Shown here in pieces: positions 5,901-7,483 of a stretch of DNA of 7,483 nucleotides. Origin of the DNA: Anaerolineae bacterium. GTDB taxonomy: Bacteria > Chloroflexota > Anaerolineae > B4-G1 > DUEL01. The stretch spans positions 1-7,483 of the forward strand of contig JAFGOJ010000313.1 in NCBI GenBank assembly GCA_016926575.1. Direction: 5' to 3'. The position numbers were made by a program, and so were the translations under genes. A model generated the notes under the pieces. That model ran no database searches and had not been told where the DNA came from. It saw only the letters and a program-made list of their open reading frames with translations. Each line of letters starts with the position of its first letter. Position 1 is the first letter of the stretch.

Positions 5901-7483
5901 CGATGGTGTCCTCCCATCCACCGGGGAGGCCATCGACGTCCCACTCGACCCGCAGCCGGTCAGCGCTGACGCGGTCGGGGAACGGGTCGGCGTAGACGAA
6001 GGGCGCAGTGATGGGGAAGACGTTGCGGATCATGGCCGCGTTCTCGTAGCCGCCGCTGTTGCCATAGCGCAGGGTAAAGGAGGCAACGCTGCCGGGGGCG
6101 ACCCCCGGATCGCCATACTCGCTGAAAATCCAGAGATCAGGCGGTATCTTGCGCACGGTGAAGGGGCGCACGTCGAAGACGGCGTCGCCGATCTCCAGCA
6201 CCTCCTCCACGGTGGTGGTGATCCAGTCGCACGGCTCGACGTGGAACCACTTGGTGACCCGTACCACCTCCGGCGGGCCGGGCGGCGCGGTGAAGGTCAT
6301 CGTTCCCGCTGCCTCGTCGACAACGACCTCACCGACCGGCGGGTCGATGATCCACTCTCTCAGATCCAAACGATTCGGGTCCCACGACTCGGTCAGGGTG
6401 AGAGCCTCGGTGGCGGTGATCACGTCGACCACGACGAGTGTGTCCGAAGTCTGGGCGGTCATCTCCAAGTCAGGCTCCCACAGCATAGAGTACCCCACAC
6501 CGGAGGGGTCAACGACAGAAACGATCTTATCCCAGCCGGGAGGCGGTGGGGTATACGCGCCAAAGGGCGAGGTACAGATGGTAGTCTGGTCGCTGGTGAA
6601 GTCGGTCACCCAAACCTGCGGGGGATCGGAGCCTTCGATGTACGTGACGCCGCTGTTGTAGCCCCCCGCGCCGGGGCAGTCGAACGCGGCGAGCTCACGC
6701 ATCGGCAGTCCGCCGGTGCACTCCAGGTCGGTCACTACGAGGGTGGTGGTGTCCCAACTGGAGTGGTAGAGCACCCCGTGCTCGGCGTCGTAGTCGATAC
6801 CGAGATTATCATTATCCTCTTCCCAGCCGGGGACGGTGCAGGTGGCGATGGTGTGCCAACTGTTGGGCGTCCACCAGACACCGGTGCGGATCAAGGCGAT
6901 CTCGTAGACCACGTTGTCGTCGTAGGCGGCGGTGGCGAAGTAGCGCGTTGGGCTGCCGGGCACCACGGCAATGTCGATGATATTGTCGATCTCCGATCCG
7001 TCGTGGCTGTCGTTGCTGCCGACTTCGTCGTCCATCTCCCACGCGTTGAGGATAATGCCGTTGGGTGTCACCTCGACGATGTTATCGTCGGCATAGGAGA
7101 GGTCGCCGTTGTAGTCCGGCATGAAATAGGTGTCTTCATAGAAGTCGTAGCCCGCGCCATCGCGGTTGTCGATCTGCCAGGGCCAGCCTGCGTTCACCGT
7201 CGAAAGGGCGATGCTGCCCAGCACGGGGTGCGGTGCAGGTTGGTCCACGTCATAGATCGTGGGTCTATGGGCAGAGGACTGGCTCTCGTGAGCGTAGCGG
7301 ACGTAGTCGCGGCCGGGGTCGTAGACCAGGCCAATGGTCGAATAGGACCACGTGTTGGTAAACACTTCCTGGACGTCGTTCGTGGCTCTGAGGGCAGCCG
7401 TCGCGCCGGAAGCGACCGCGCTCAAAACGGCCCCGTCGGGAGGCGGCGCATCGGTCTCGGGGAGTGCCTCGGAGGGGGCCGGC
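2941..7483 (-). CDS. Giant secreted repeat protein, 5'-truncated at the window edge, with YLPLVLR tail
   Basis: At least 1513 residues are visible and the true start lies beyond position 7483. The frame stays open to the edge, adding 19 codons (PAPSEALPETDAPPPDGAV) before the TTG at 7425. Residues are numbered here from that TTG. This Pro/Glu-rich lead resembles the stretch after an exported protein's signal peptide or an inter-domain linker. Residues 1-297 are propeller-like. Residues 298-1356 are four tandem units, 1357-1494 a half-unit, and the end is YIYLPLVLRDA. The units alternate a module with QTSDT, FHVEPC and EELW and a DUF11-like module with FTLTYGNxGG, NTFPxxAPF, ADP and DxVYDHTG. 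The protein is acidic and Trp-rich with few Cys, consistent with an extracellular surface or stalk protein. No enzyme motif is visible in this part. A catalytic domain, for example a protease, could lie upstream outside the window. GC content looks lower than in the dikinase genes. Confidence 0.9.
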   Translation of the reverse strand, partial: PAPSEALPETDAPPPDGAVLSAVASGATAALRATNDVQEVFTNTWSYSTIGLVYDPGRDYVRYAHESQSSAHRPTIYDVDQPAPHPVLGSIALSTVNAGWPWQIDNRDGAGYDFYEDTYFMPDYNGDLSYADDNIVEVTPNGIILNAWEMDDEVGSNDSHDGSEIDNIIDIAVVPGSPTRYFATAAYDDNVVYEIALIRTGVWWTPNSWHTIATCTVPGWEEDNDNLGIDYDAEHGVLYHSSWDTTTLVVTDLECTGGLPMRELAAFDCPGAGGYNSGVTYIEGSDPPQVWVTDFTSDQTTICTSPFGAYTPPPPGWDKIVSVVDPSGVGYSMLWEPDLEMTAQTSDTLVVVDVITATEALTLTESWDPNRLDLREWIIDPPVGEVVVDEAAGTMTFTAPPGPPEVVRVTKWFHVEPCDWITTTVEEVLEIGDAVFDVRPFTVRKIPPDLWIFSEYGDPGVAPGSVASFTLRYGNSGGYENAAMIRNVFPITAPFVYADPFPDRVSADRLRVEWDVDGLPGGWEDTIDVYVAIDPTAPISTEIMIEDWIYDHTGRQIEPPAVTLFHVYVDPPPPVAWIKLVNGVEWYPGISLTLQTSQTFEIVDIIIPDPFNTLILTEFWDPERLSLEFFVPLPLPYGTVIPGPNGLTWIIPPSVDPIPIELHKVFHVETCMWEETILWEELWMEDFTGDVYQVGSRPVLVNKLVPNLEITSVNNSGRDVYGGEFVSFTLTINNTGGFEDAYSVINRFPLPEAPFEWADPAPGAFNYADDSMTVTWIFTDGLEMDQSQQITVVVRIAGGLLPSTTIDIFDWVYDHTGAEQGVTQIQYHVPPPEWEKWVDAPQLLDPDGPLGRLWVAPDIGVPAWTSDTITVTEIITTHIPVDLVEHWVEEMEGPPDPGLPSPPGAPQRHLHLIGWTAESNQPGEWIPVAEEPGFLALRLRPLEPVETVFTVTKVFHVEPCTWTYTILWEELWAVDPGTWEPVEELERRPVFIDKPPVDLAIDSFFDVYHVIPGQRAIFELEYTNPITADREFGAVISNTFPITAPYAGSSLEPFRFGDDWVAWRIPVIEPGGSGVITVAVDIATHVPPSTTIEVWDGIYNHAGELEDDVWITFHVEPPGWVKWVNGVLWDEGLTIQTQTSHTITITDVIYVPDPAALGRAEGETVLEENWVSAELSLLDWEVTAGTITSNTAAGWMMWTLPVGEPGIYTITKLFHVEPCTWTETIIQEELWIPNVDRPWTRLVTITKQLPVLWIDNTRDPMVFAGQEATFTLTYGNRGGLESSGYVTNTFPPEAPFLSADPVPLPENIAPDGSWARWDFTDLAQDEERQITVTVAITDTAMAGDVITIYDYVYDHVNIEHDWTVITFTVQPPEPVWEKEIWIDGTPYGPADSPFPVPPGETITIVDRVWITNGALISFTLVEAWSVELALVDVELSAGSPLSGAGWLDWYGHDLAPNAWHAITKTFQITSTEWTTGTVTETLTVRYASPFAPVILEFPMGTRYIYLPLVLRDA
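2944..3357 (-). repeat. Protein half-repeat 5 plus C-terminal YLPLVLR tail
   Basis: The segment begins at Trp1357 (WEKEIWIDG) and contains only module A: GETITIVDRV, LVEAWSVELALVDVELSAG, and ITKTFQITSTEW where the others have FHVEPCTW. The conserved Cys is replaced, and the copy runs directly into RYIYLPLVLRDA and the stop codon. Ending on a single A module suggests a capping domain at the tip or base of a rod. Confidence 0.75.
3358..4125 (-). repeat. Protein repeat unit 4 (256 residues)
   Basis: The unit begins at Trp1101 (WVKWVNGVLW). Module A has QTQTSHTITITDVIYV, LEENWVSAELSLLDW, and FHVEPCTW at residue 1195, then EELW. Module B has FTLTYGNRGGLESS, NTFPPEAPFLSADPVP and IYDYVYDH, ending in FTVQPPEPV. 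It is a good reference copy because all the consensus phrases are present. Confidence 0.8.
4126..4983 (-). repeat. Protein repeat unit 3 (286 residues, with insertion)
   Basis: The unit begins at Trp815 (WEKWVDAPQ). Module A has WTSDTITVTEIITT, FHVEPCTW at residue 936 and EELW. Module B has NTFPITAPY and VWDGIYNHAGE, ending in FHVEPPG. It is about 26-30 residues longer than the others, mainly through a Pro-rich segment (EEMEGPPDPGLPSPPGAP) in module A. Its DUF11-like strand reads FELEYTNPITADREF, so the usual GNxGG turn is lost. Confidence 0.8.
4984..5754 (-). repeat. Protein repeat unit 2 (257 residues)
   Basis: The unit begins at Trp558 (WIKLVNGVEW). Module A has LQTSQTFEIVDIII, LTEFWDPERLSL and FHVETCMW at residue 647, then EELW. 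Module B has FTLTINNTGGFEDA, NRFPLPEAPFEWADP and IFDWVYDHTG, ending in YHVPPPE. The hinge has Thr in place of the Pro found before Cys in the other units. Confidence 0.8.
5755..6534 (-). repeat. Protein repeat unit 1 (260 residues)
   Basis: The unit begins at Trp298 (WDKIVSVVD). Module A has QTSDTLVVVDVI, LTESWDP and the hinge FHVEPCDW at residue 394 (codons 6229-6246). Module B has FTLRYGNSGGYENA, NVFPITAPFVYADP and IEDWIYDHTG, ending in FHVYVDPPPPV. It is the most divergent full unit: the EELW seen in units 2-4 is EEVLE here, and the VNGVxW phrase is absent. Confidence 0.8.
6535..7483 (-). other. Propeller-like N-terminal region of the repeat protein
   Basis: The region before the first unit has recurring strand-turn phrases: TIGLVYDPGRDYVRYAHES, NIVEVTPNGIILNAWEMDDE, IIDIAVVPGSPTRYFATAAY, NVVYEIALI, LGIDYDAEHGVLYHSSWD, TTLVVTDLECTGG and GVTYIEGSDPPQVWVTDF. 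These resemble blades of a YVTN/NHL-type beta-propeller, though I see no strict blade motif. It holds four cysteines and an acidic stretch (DDEVGSNDSHDGSEIDN) that could bind calcium. It ends in a Pro run (YTPPPPG). The fold is an inference from pattern only, and the region may begin upstream of the window. Confidence 0.45.

Noticed and set aside
2941..7483. LPXTG, PEP-CTERM or type IX secretion tail
   Set aside because: The C-terminus lacks these motifs and has no basic tail after the hydrophobic stretch. The YLPLVLR box is distinct.

Overview
The window looks like a piece of a GC-rich Chloroflexota genome (Chloroflexia, Caldilineae or Anaerolineae type). The best clue is the large minus-strand gene. 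It encodes a secreted-looking repeat protein that ends in YIYLPLVLRDA, and a terminal YLPL(V/L)xR box is, from memory, frequent on exported proteins of that phylum. The long DUF11-like repeats and strong Shine-Dalgarno sites fit. The phylum call is an inference, not a measured result.

Layout. Positions 1-115 are a short leader with a well-formed stem-loop (44-75) whose tandem G-A mismatches and GNRA loop make sense only as plus-strand RNA. Positions 116-1810 and 1822-2646 are two plus-strand genes 11 nt apart, each with a near-perfect Shine-Dalgarno sequence. Together they form a split phosphoenolpyruvate-synthase-like or rifampicin-phosphotransferase-like dikinase. The first gene carries the central helical domain and the swivelling phosphohistidine domain. 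The second carries a shortened ATP-grasp nucleotide-binding domain. In fused relatives the ATP-grasp domain comes first, so the gene order is the reverse of the domain order. The PEP/pyruvate-binding barrel of true PEP synthase is absent, so the pair probably uses ATP to phosphorylate some other acceptor through a phosphohistidine. The acceptor cannot be read from the sequence.

Positions 2647-2940 are a gene-free convergent spacer packed with inverted repeats, including perfect 13-bp and 15-bp stems. It probably acts as a terminator region and may contain a dispersed intergenic repeat.

Positions 2941-7483 (minus strand) are a very large gene that runs off the right edge. It has a propeller-like N-terminal region, then four tandem units of about 256-286 residues and a fifth half-unit, and ends in the YLPLVLR tail. 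Each full unit consists of two beta-rich modules joined by recurring FHVEPxxW-type hinges, and each has exactly one cysteine, always in the hinge after the first module. No functional link between this surface protein and the dikinase pair is visible. They are transcribed towards each other and are probably separate units.
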